A stretch of DNA of 64,000 bases from Strigamia acuminata (lineage: Eukaryota > Arthropoda > Chilopoda > Geophilomorpha > Linotaeniidae): contig OX442324.1 of the NCBI GenBank assembly GCA_949358305.1, positions 3,850,001-3,914,000 on the forward strand. Reading direction: 5' to 3'. The notes below the pieces were generated by a model, which had not been told where the DNA came from, did not search any database, and saw nothing but the letters and a program-made list of their open reading frames with translations. Both the position numbers and the translations under genes were made by a program. Below are positions 47,730-56,950 of this stretch, one piece after another (positions within the stretch are counted from its first letter, which is position 1; each line of letters starts with the position of its first letter).

Positions 47730-50700
47730 GTTAGTGCAAAACCAAAATATTTTCGCCAACACTTGTCCATTTTCGTGGCCTACAAGTGACCAGAGCTTTT
47801 GAAACCTCACCCCCTTTGTGTCAGAGCAGGATCGCTTTAAATTCCCAACATTTTGTTGTTTAAAGCTTTTAAATTCTCGCCCGTCGGCATTTTTCCTATA
47901 AAACGCCCCCCCAAACTTGTATAGAAACCTAAACTGTGAAGTTTCTTGGAAATTCTTCTTCTTTGCGCGACTAATGGACCCCACTAGCAAACTCTTCAAA
48001 CACACTTGAAAACTCCTTGAGTTGCATCATCCATTTCTCGTGGCACCGACATCAGCTTCCGTTCCCCCACTTAGATTTATGCGTGTTTGGTCCAACAGTC
48101 CCCAGATGTCGTTTCTCTTTCGAAACTGAAAGCTGCGGCTTGTATTGTCCAAGCGTGGGAATGGCATTATCGAACGTCTTTCACCCGTCCAGCGACAAGA
48201 TATGTGAAGGACATTTCGATTGTCACGATGGGCGGCGTCTACAAAATCCAATATGGCGACACCCCCCTTCCCATCCTCGTATGAAATGATTGAAAACCAA
48301 CAAAGATATAACAAATGGAAAATATAGATTTCACGCGACTTTTACACGCACAAACGTAAAGTCTGCGTTGCAATCAATATATTCTTGTCATATGAAATCT
48401 TTAAAAATACTTTGACAGCATTAATTCCATTTAATAAAAAAAAAAACACAAAAAATACAAAATAATAATAATAAAAAAAAAAAATATTTATAAAAAATTC
48501 GACAGGAAACATATGACATTTCTTTTTTTTAAATTTTTTTTTAGTGTTGCCATGAGCAAACATTGCTAATTGGTTTCAAATACCTTGGGATTAGCTCCAT
48601 GTTGAGTTTGATCTTCAGCTTTCAAATTATAATATATTTTTTTTATCATCGTTTTCATCACACAAGAAAGTGTGTTGCAATTAACTATATGTACTAACTT
48701 ACTACTTATGATGAACTAAGTAAAGAACTGCTCAATTCCCATCAGCAATTAGTTCAGTTCCCACTTTAAATTCATCATCAAAATTATTGTGAAAATTAGA
48801 AACCGCTCTCTTTACATAGAGAGAGAGAGACATCAAATATTTTAAATTTTCATTCCAAAAAGAAAAAAGAAAAAAAGAAAAAGATTTGAAACCAGCACTG
48901 AGGCTTTCTCGAATGACTGCTTTTCTAATAAAAGTTCAAATTAAATTATCATTTTTTTCATTACAAAAGGCTTCCCTTAAACAGAATCAATCAATCTGAT
49001 ACAATATTTGGTCATTCCCATTGACTACCATGCTCCAACAATGACAGGGCTGGACCACTGGCTGCAGTGATAACGAGCTGACCATCATCCGATTGATTTT
49101 GGACGCAAAGATAGAAAATTTGTCTTTTTCAATAAAAAAAAAATTACCAAAATTCCCTTGTGCTGATATTTCTGCTTGCATTCAAGAATAAATTATAAGC
49201 GCAAAGTGTAGAAAAGTTAGTTTGCAATTACTCATCCAAGATGACGCGAGACGTTGCGTACATCATCCTAAGATTTAATAACCAAGCACCAAACTTGCTC
49301 TAATCAAACTAATGCAAAGTTAACGTCACTAAATGTGATTAAAACTTAAACTAACTTGTAAGTTAAACCCTTCACAGGTTTCGTTTCAGCCGCCTAAAAG
49401 TGAAACCAACTTTCTCTTGGAGCCAAGTCCAACCCAAATGCCGAAAACCATTAAAACCAAACTCGTTCATCAGAAATTCAAAACTTGGGACCCGAAAAAA
49501 AGAAATTCAAATAAAATATAAATTGTGACATAAAAAAGTAAATTCGCATAAAGCGTAATCCCAAATTGGCATGAGGCCCAGAATGCAATGGGAGGAAATG
49601 CTTTAGTTTGCAAAGTCCATGGACCTTGAGTGGGCACATGCCAATTGGCGAAGAATGTTGGTGCATGAGGTCGTTCAAACTGATTAGTCTAATGCAGGAG
49701 CAGTGTTGGGATCAATAGTATAAAAGGAGGAAGCTCTTTGTTGTTTGAAAGCCATTCTTACCTTGAAAAGAGAAGTTTGCACAAGGAGGGGAAACAACAC
49801 CTGACCAGAATGAATAAGTAGTTGCCACACGTTTGGCCATCATCACCGCAAACTTGGCTCGCAGCACTCAAATTATATAATTGCAAAACAGTTGGATAAT
49901 TAAGTTTGCACGTTAATTACTCTCTACCAAGTTGGTAATTAGCGATAAATGGACAGACTTTGTAGCTACTTTTGGAGAAAGAAAAAAAAATTATTTTTTC
50001 TATTTCGAACTAAGTCTTTACCAAAAGTGCCTTAATTACAAAGTTATTTTAATTTTCTATATTTCTAAACCAACTGATTGTTTTAAATAATCTGAAATTA
50101 CAGTAGTGCCCAACGTACAACTATACTCTGTCTGACCTTAAGAATAGAGAAAACTCCCATTGGTCAAGACCTTTTCACTGGTGTAGTGATACCTAAAAGT
50201 AGAACAATACGACTACACCAGGTTCTAATAATACATCAGGTTTTATTAAACACTTCGTTGTTGTTTTTAATGGAATTCTTTGCGATCACAGTAAGGAGTA
50301 ATAAGACTGGAGTTTTCTCTATTCTTAAGATCAGACAGAGTGTAGGTTGTTTCTTGTGTTTTTATTGTTGATGGGAATCGTTTTCCATCACCATTTCCGT
50401 CCCTGGCGCTGGTCTCCATTTCCGTTTCCAAGATTGACCTGTTAAGACGTAGTTCTACGTAAAAACCACGTGTCTCCTCATTTAACTACTGCAGTAAAAT
50501 TAGGCTGCGAATCAGATTCCTGGATAGACAAAGCCCTCCCCCGTCTCTCTTTATTATATATTAAAGCACTAGATTTATTAACATTATTGGACAAGCCTTA
50601 AGTTGACAACATTTATTGCCAAGATGACATAAGCTTATAATTAATAAATTTCGTTCCCGCAACCTTTAACTTCACTTAAACCCTTCCACCAAATGCATCC

Positions 50701-53091
50701 TCCTATACTGCGCGAGTTAATGCGTTGGTCCCCATTATTGCTAACTGGGACTACCAAATTACACCAGTTTCGCCCAAGGACCCCCTATTTGTTTCCGCGC
50801 ACCCACACTATTCCACAAGGCACTTTTATTTTCCACTGACGTCAATACCTTTCCCAGTATACCTCAGGCCCAAGCTTGCTCTTCCAAAATCCCCAGCGAG
50901 ATGGTCATAACGAAGATAATAAAATAAAAAAAATAAAAATTTCAGAAATTCACATAAAATTAAACTAGAAATTAAATGTCAACAAATTTCGTCGCGCATT
51001 TCCCTTCCGCCCCTTCTGCAACGGCATCCATTAACCCGCAATAAGTATCACTGTATAGTATACGATTATTGTTTTACAACTCGGAGCAAAGCTCTCGTCC
51101 GCTTTAATCTCTCATTTAGAAAATCCGACCCCATGTATAGCGGAATTTGACGATCACTCCATACCAATTAGTTTAACGTTTCTCAAGTCGATGACACTTT
51201 TGTCTCTAATAATGTAATGAATATGGGTGCCTCGTATTATTGTGGTGGCTCGAAACAGGAGCGCCGCTATACTAGCTTGAAGACAAATTAATAACCCACT
51301 CTGCACATCTCTCTCAACTATCGTGATGGCTATACTTTTGCTCGCCAAACACACCTCGTTGACAGGGCCATTGTGACATTGTCGGCTTGGCTCGTCGACT
51401 AAACTTTATAATCATTATCCTATAGGCACAGAACTCGTATATTTAACTAGGCTTAAACACACACTTCCGAATAAATCACAATTCGCGTTAAAGTGATGCG
51501 ACACTCTTCTCGCACGTTTAAAAACGTCGCAAAGACTCACTGTTAACGCCTCGTCTCGAACGGTAATAGAAATAGATCGCAGATTATAAATGTGCTTATT
51601 TCGACCAAAAATAGCGACTTGCTGGAAATGACAACTTCGCAGACCCCGAGTAAGTTGAATAAAAATCGATTGCCGAAAATCCCACAATGCACTCTCACAA
51701 TTTTATATACTTTGCTCCGCCGAAGTCGAGCCATTCCCCACGTTTAGCCCTAAAACTCGACAAAGAAAAGCATCGAAAACACATGGACAAACAACTGTCT
51801 CTTAAATAATATTCAGTGTATTAGGACACGCAGCAAATAAAAACGAAAATGCTCGTTCGAGTCGTTACAATTGACAATTGCCATGCGAGATTAGGCCTAA
51901 CTCGAAACGAGAATGACCACCACGAACAAAATTGAGTCAAGACTAAATTTACACGACTTTTACCGATGTTTTACCATTTTTCCACTACTCCCAACTCATA
52001 ATCTCGTTAGCAACAGAAAATATCTGGCGACAGCAAAGCACGTACACTATAAAAATATAAAACAATGGCCCCGAATGGCACACCTTTCAGTACAATGTTT
52101 AGATGCAAATGTGCATCTTAAAGCGCAACTTAATGCCAGTCGGGTGTGTAAAAAAAAAAGAAAAAAGAAAAAAAAGACTTAACACCGTTACAACTTTCGG
52201 TGCACACCCTGGGACAACTTTACGCCTAATTATACTTAATTTTACAAATCACATTTGTCAGTGCGCAGAGCTGTCTTGTGTAACCCTGACAGATGGAATA
52301 CATAAAATGACAGAAAAAAAAATTGTTTTTCTGCACCAAATAAATAAAAAAAAACACCAAAAACTCAATTTCCATGCATGAAATCCACCTATGACCGCAA
52401 AAAACCATTAGAAATCAATCGTTAGTCTAAAAAACGATGCAATTAAGTGCAAAGTTGTCACACGCTTTTTTTTCATCCACTCGTGATTGGTGTGGTGAAA
52501 AGCGGCACTTTAAGGCGCACACTCGCACTTAACAAGCGCATTTTTGGCAGCTTAAAAAGTGTTTCTCGGCCAAAAAACGCCACTTTTGCATCGAAAAGAG
52601 TACATTTGGGACACTGTTTCACACGTAAAAACACATCTTTTATTTCCTTACGATTGCAACCATTAAGCAAACGCAGCCGATAATTTACAACCGTTCGACG
52701 TTATTAATTAGAACGCGCCACGTCGGTGCGTGCCAGGCCCCAAACACGAGCGAATAAAAATGAACACAAGTCTGAGGAAACACAATTGATCCATTTATGA
52801 AAACAATTCAGCATACGTTTCCCTTCTGACACAGTTCGCATTGCATGAACATCTTCCAATCTCCTCACTCCCTACAAAGAATCAATCGACGATATTGATT
52901 TGCACGCGGAGGCACACCTGGCACCGCATCTCGTCTCTTCACAGCCTCCCACGCCCCACCCACCATCCATGATGCATGAGCCTTTCGTCCAACTCATCTA
53001 CAAGGGACAAAGGCACCACCTGCTGGCTATTCACACCTCAACCAAATGTGAATCATCCCTACCTTTTCCTTGTTTCTATAGCAACAAACGT
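47730..53091 (+). other. AGA intron 3, part before the gypsy element
   Basis: Starts with GTTAGT. I looked for exon 4 (family pattern around an MGF-type helix and a CQPNYW block) and did not find it, so intron 3 exceeds 16 kb and ends beyond the window. It contains the TIR element at 50117-50349 and A/T-rich simple repeats. The frames at 48017-48314 and 52447-52683 match nothing I know. Confidence 0.75.
50117..50349. mobile_element. TIR element (MITE-like) with 33-bp inverted repeats
   Basis: 50125-50157 (ACTCTGTCTGACCTTAAGAA...) and 50309-50341 are inverted copies differing at one of 33 positions, with weaker similarity extending outward (ACAACTATA and TGTAGGTTGT). The interior is non-coding and AT-rich. 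It is a non-autonomous element of unidentified family. Confidence 0.8.
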
Positions 53092-53509
53092 TGTCGTAAC
53101 CTTGATTCCGGTAAATAAACTTACACAATATCTTACAATAATAACCTTTTATTTCACACTTGTAATATAATACAAATATACTTAACAATGTTGTGGTCTC
53201 GGATCCTTGTCGGCGGATACGATTTGTTGCTGCACGGCAGTCTTACACGTGGTTTCTGTTGTCTAGGGTAATGGCGTCTGGCGAAACACGTGTTCGCAAA
53301 CGCTTCGCTTCGGTAGATATTACTATCGTAGTATTGCTACGATAAATATCTGTGACTGTGATTTATAGATGAATTTGGCAACGGGCATCGATCCTCTATC
53401 AATCCGGTAAACGGCCTGACGGTGAGGTGGTGATGCTAATGTTGCTCTGGTATCTATAAAGTGGGGGTTTCCGGTCAGATACGGGTTTAAATAGTGGCTG
53501 GACCGGAAA

Positions 53510-53564
53510 TGACGTATTTGCATAAATTCGGGGAATTATGCAAATCTATGACGTTGTCACGTCA
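53510..53564. promoter_or_regulatory. LTR enhancer-like cluster: two octamers and three CRE half-sites
   Basis: ATTTGCAT (53516-53523) and ATGCAAAT (53538-53545) are perfect inverted octamer motifs of the POU-factor type. Around them lie TGACGT at 53510 and 53549 and ACGTCA at 53559. The cluster sits some 20-70 bp upstream of the TATTTAAA box on the element strand, in U3, where an enhancer would be expected. Confidence 0.55.
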
Positions 53565-53580
53565 GTCCCGCAGAAACGGT

Positions 53581-53601
53581 AAAACTAGTATAGCTAGTTT
53601 T
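53581..53601. repeat. 21-nt inverted repeat in the LTR
   Basis: AAAACTAG and CTAGTTTT are perfect 8-nt arms around TATAG. Possible protein-binding palindrome in U3. Confidence 0.8.
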
Positions 53602-53700
53602 CCCGCAATAATCTGACAATCATTTTACTATCAATATTAAAATTACTATTTATTAAGTTATGATTAATTAAAACACTTTTGTGACCTCGTGGTCACCACA

Positions 53701-53713
53701 CGTCCCCTCCTCA
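53701..53713 (-). other. Polypurine tract of the gypsy-type element
   Basis: On the element strand TGAGGAGGGGACG directly precedes the 3' LTR, as required of the plus-strand primer. Confidence 0.85.
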
Positions 53714-53773
53714 GCAATGTTGTTGGGGGATTTACAATAAAACAACAAACATTGCGAAAACTCAAAGTTAGAT

Positions 53774-56344
53774 TTAGTTCGCTTCCTTTTCAGATGATCC
53801 CTGAGGAACGTCCGGAGGCGGAGGTGGAGGTAATTCTTCGGTTACAGGTGGTTTAGCCATCTCCGGAGTTGCTGGAGTCGTTGGTTCGGCGATCGGCAAA
53901 ATCGAGGTGAGACGTGATGAACGATCGCTCGGGTCTTCAAACTCCCCGATGAAGTATCGATCGTGGCCGCCAACTGGTTCGTAGGGGGCGCCGACTCGTT
54001 CATGTACCCAGATACGCGAGAGGAAGGGGGCCAGGCCTTGATTGGTATGGTGGATCTTCTGGGCTTCGGCCGGATTCTTCGGGGCGCGGTGTGCACGCAG
54101 CAGACGTTGGTGCTGAATGAAATCGACGCCTGGACCTGCCTCTAGAGTTCGCTCCATCCATAAGTAGAGCGAGTGGCCGTGGTCGCTCGATCGCTTGATC
54201 TGGTTCTTCGTCTTCTGGGTCATCGTCAAACTCGGGTAGTAGTGTTTGAGTTGTGCGTCGATCGGAGGCAAAGGTTTCGGCTCTAATTTTCTCTTGGGCC
54301 GCAGGATCTTTGGTTTTGTCTTCGTCTTCCGGACGACTACTTTCACGCCTTCGATCGGAACCAGTCCTTCGGGGAACTTTATCGTCTCCTCTGGAGTGAC
54401 TGCTGGGACTGTCTGGCTCGCCGGAGTCTCAGGAAGGGGTTTGTTGGTTAGTACGACCGGTTCGCTTTGTGGTACAGCCACAGCTCGGACTACCTGGTAT
54501 GATCGTTCTGGGTCGGCATCTTCTGCAATTAATTGCGCGCGGACCTGGATACAGGAAGGAACCAATTTTAGCCATCGCTCGACGAGAGCGGGAGGCAGCT
54601 GAAAACTTTCATGTGCGACGACCGCCCAGGCTGCCAGTGCCACACGGGCGTTTCTAAACGTAGATGCGGCCAGCACTAGCGACATCATGTCGGTGATTAC
54701 GACTGTCGTTCGTGCCATTCGTGACGGGTGATCTCGTCCAGGGCTGTTGGTGAACTCGATGGCCGCGCTTCGGATATTCGTCACGGCGATCTGCATCGTT
54801 CTGGCTTGGTAGTCATCGATGTCGGACACCATCTCTTTTGCTTGCTCGATCGTGGTTGTATCGAGGAACGACTGTAATTCACACGATGTTGGATCAAACT
54901 GGGTTGTGGCTCGAGTGTCCGAAGATCTGTTATTGGGGGGTGGTCTTGAAGGCGTTTGATTGCTTTCGTCGACTCTAACTACGGTATCTTGTCTTGAGTT
55001 AATTAAAACTCGTTGAACATCGGGTTCGGGCTCATCCCAAACAATCGGTGTTCTCAACGTAGAAGTCTCGCTTCGCGTTTCTTCCGGTACGGCTGGGAAA
55101 ATTGGTCCAAAACGATCTTGTCGTCGTTTGAGTTGTTCAAAGGGACTCAGCGATGTCGGGGCTCCGATGACCACAGTTTTTCGGAATGCGCTGGGCAGAC
55201 TAGAAGGCACGCTGGTGGCTGGCTTTGTCGGTGTTTTGATGAACACACTTGGCACCGAAGTTATGCTCATTTCGATCGATTTAGTCGGCCGGTAGACAGG
55301 CTTCGATTGTTCATTTTTGGCCTTCAGGACTGCTGCTACCATGTCGGCTTCGGTATATTTTCTCTCTTGTTCCGGTACGATCATCGGCTCTGCCGATTGT
55401 TCGTGTTCGATCGTTAATGGCACTTCTTGTCGAACTTCCACTTGCAAAGTCTCTACCTCATCGACTTCACGTGATCTCTCAAAGCGTCCCCATGTTTCTG
55501 CTCGTGGCCTTGATAACCTGAGGCATCCGCGTTGGTTCGGTCGATTTCTGGAGTAGCGGTATGTCTCGACCTCCCGTGGCTTCTCGACTCTGGGCTCTCG
55601 TCGCGGCGAGGGTTCTCGAGCGTGTCGGTAATAAACTCGAGGATGAGACTGCGATCGATCGTGCGTGTTGTACGACGTGCTTGGCTGATCCAGGCGTCGT
55701 CGCTTGTTGTCGTGTGTGTGATTTAATAATTCGCTCGAGAGTCGCTTCTCCGCTTTCTGTCGCTTGCGCCCAAAGATGCCCAGGTAGTGGAGCTGGTGCA
55801 TTGCTTTCTGTGAGGTAATAAATCCGTGTTCGGGCCGCCAGTTGGGAACGTCTGGTCTTTCTCCTCGAACCTGGCTTAACCAAGTTTTTATCTCATCTGT
55901 CGAATACCCTGCTGGTTTCAGTATTTTGAAGAGATCTCGATACGCCGTCCGTCTGACTTCGTTGTAATAGTCTCTGTGTATTTGTCGGCGCTCTTCGTCT
56001 GTAGCGGCGTTTTGCCACCTCTCGAGGACAGCCCACTCTTCGGGCTCGCTTGGATAGTCCTTTTCCAAAAACTTGTTTGGGAGTGGTGCTGGTGCGTCGT
56101 CGCGTTCTGGAATTTCAGTCCTCAGTGCGTCGCGCATCTTTTCTGGGAAGTAGTGTATCAGGGTCTCCTGACTTGCCCAAAATCGCGATCGGGCTCGGGA
56201 TGAAGTGAGCCGAATTTTCCATGGTCCGGTGTCGACGTCGTCCTCTAACGCTCTTCGAAATGGGGTCGGAATTTCGCTTCTCCAGAGTGTACCCGAAGAC
56301 ACGTTTTGTGGATCGATGGGTCCCCACGTAAGTTGGTGTTCCGG
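53774..56344 (-). CDS. Third gene of the gypsy-type element, main exon (unknown function, 856 codons)
   Basis: The frame opens right after the acceptor TCATTCCTCAG and runs to TAA at 53774. No in-frame ATG occurs in roughly its first 70 codons, which nevertheless read like protein (LTWGPIDPQNVSSGTLWRSE), so it almost certainly needs an upstream exon for its start. Visible parts are an N-terminal Trp/Arg/Glu-rich region, then a basic segment that could be a bipartite nuclear signal (GRKRQKAEKR ... NKRRRLD), then a long Arg/Pro/Ser-rich low-complexity middle. After that comes a helical, fairly hydrophobic but not membrane-like block (TTTIEQAKEMVSDIDDYQAR to VVRAVAVP), a Lys/Pro-rich linker and a C-terminus with PPPPPP. 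There is no signal peptide, transmembrane segment, furin site or cysteine pattern of an envelope protein. I do not recognise the family. Confidence 0.8.
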   Translation of the reverse strand, partial: PEHQLTWGPIDPQNVSSGTLWRSEIPTPFRRALEDDVDTGPWKIRLTSSRARSRFWASQETLIHYFPEKMRDALRTEIPERDDAPAPLPNKFLEKDYPSEPEEWAVLERWQNAATDEERRQIHRDYYNEVRRTAYRDLFKILKPAGYSTDEIKTWLSQVRGERPDVPNWRPEHGFITSQKAMHQLHYLGIFGRKRQKAEKRLSSELLNHTHDNKRRRLDQPSTSYNTHDRSQSHPRVYYRHAREPSPRREPRVEKPREVETYRYSRNRPNQRGCLRLSRPRAETWGRFERSREVDEVETLQVEVRQEVPLTIEHEQSAEPMIVPEQERKYTEADMVAAVLKAKNEQSKPVYRPTKSIEMSITSVPSVFIKTPTKPATSVPSSLPSAFRKTVVIGAPTSLSPFEQLKRRQDRFGPIFPAVPEETRSETSTLRTPIVWDEPEPDVQRVLINSRQDTVVRVDESNQTPSRPPPNNRSSDTRATTQFDPTSCELQSFLDTTTIEQAKEMVSDIDDYQARTMQIAVTNIRSAAIEFTNSPGRDHPSRMARTTVVITDMMSLVLAASTFRNARVALAAWAVVAHESFQLPPALVERWLKLVPSCIQVRAQLIAEDADPERSYQVVRAVAVPQSEPVVLTNKPLPETPASQTVPAVTPEETIKFPEGLVPIEGVKVVVRKTKTKPKILRPKRKLEPKPLPPIDAQLKHYYPSLTMTQKTKNQIKRSSDHGHSLYLWMERTLEAGPGVDFIQHQRLLRAHRAPKNPAEAQKIHHTNQGLAPFLSRIWVHERVGAPYEPVGGHDRYFIGEFEDPSDRSSRLTSILPIAEPTTPATPEMAKPPVTEELPPPPPPDVPQGSSEKEAN

Positions 56345-56560
56345 CTGAGGAATGAATACATAAAAATTAGATTTTTGTTAAATTCCGAATTTGGATTCAA
56401 GATGGCGCCATGGTCGACCATGTGCTTTTTACACGTGTTGAATTTTAAATAATGGCTCGTGTCATTTTTCGTTTGTTGACATAAAGATGTTTTCTTTTAT
56501 GAATCTTGTTTCACGTATTTTCGTGGTTTAGCCACAAATTAAATTCTTTGTTATTTTTAC
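56345..56560 (-). other. Predicted 216-nt intron in the third gene
   Basis: Element strand: donor AAAAG|GTAAAAATAAC, acceptor TCATTCCTCAG|CCGG, and a CTAAT branch-like site about 24 nt before the AG. The interval is AT-rich with several stops, unlike both flanks. Removal joins two coding-like frames in phase 0. As 216 is divisible by three, both exons are in the same genomic frame and only the stops in the intron separate them. Confidence 0.7.
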
Positions 56561-56868
56561 CTTTTCGTTTCCATCGGGCTTTTCCCGATTTTCTTCCGGT
56601 TCAACCTCGTCCCATCTTGCGGGATCGTTCCATTCGTCTTCGCTTGGGTCCCGATCCATTTCTTCCTCTTCGTTGTCGGGTGATTGCTTCCAGTTTCTTC
56701 GCATTTTTGATTCGATTTGTTGGTTGCGATTTTTGTCAAGCACCTGTTGTCGTCGTGACAGAACGCGGAGTGCAAAGTTGAAAGGGTAGTCGAGGTTAAG
56801 TATCTTGATTGGCTTTCGTATGTAATACGTAGTTGATTGTTGGAGTCTCCTTGTGATTGTTTTTGTCC
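56561..56868 (-). CDS. Third gene of the gypsy-type element, small acidic exon
   Basis: The frame is open from just after a TGA near 56895 to the donor at 56561. It reads TITRRLQQSTTYYIRKPIKI, a short middle part, then ALRVLSRRQQVLDKNRNQQI and an acidic tail (DNEEEEMDRDPSEDEWND). The left limit is set by a possible acceptor CTCCTAG|GGACA at 56868. The only in-frame ATG is at 56704; starting there would give 48 codons from this exon and a 904-residue protein with the main exon. Protein-like sequence before that ATG suggests translation starts further upstream, in another exon. Family unknown. Confidence 0.6.
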
Positions 56869-56950
56869 CTAGGAGGTCGGGGTAATTACGTCATATTGTT
56901 TTATCGCTTTTGATTGGTTATGCCAACCATTTTGGATTTTTCTTGCTTTA

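Larger units (their letters stand above)
53092..53700 (-). repeat. Gypsy-type element 3' LTR (609 bp)
   Basis: On the element strand it starts TGTGGTGACC and ends GGTTACGACA (TG...CA). Its left limit is fixed by the repeat shared with 63879-64000 and its right limit by the adjoining purine tract. On the element strand it has a TATTTAAA box (53493-53486) and an AATAAA polyadenylation signal (53153-53148). A cluster of octamer and CRE-like motifs lies at 53510-53564. Confidence 0.93.

Noticed and set aside
48017-48314. Open frames on both strands in AGA intron 3, considered as AGA exon 4 or a nested gene
   Set aside because: None has the MGF or CQPNYW-type blocks of AGA and none matches another family.
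53774-56344. Third gene of the gypsy-type element as a classical envelope
   Set aside because: No signal peptide, membrane anchor, fusion peptide or cleavage site can be seen.
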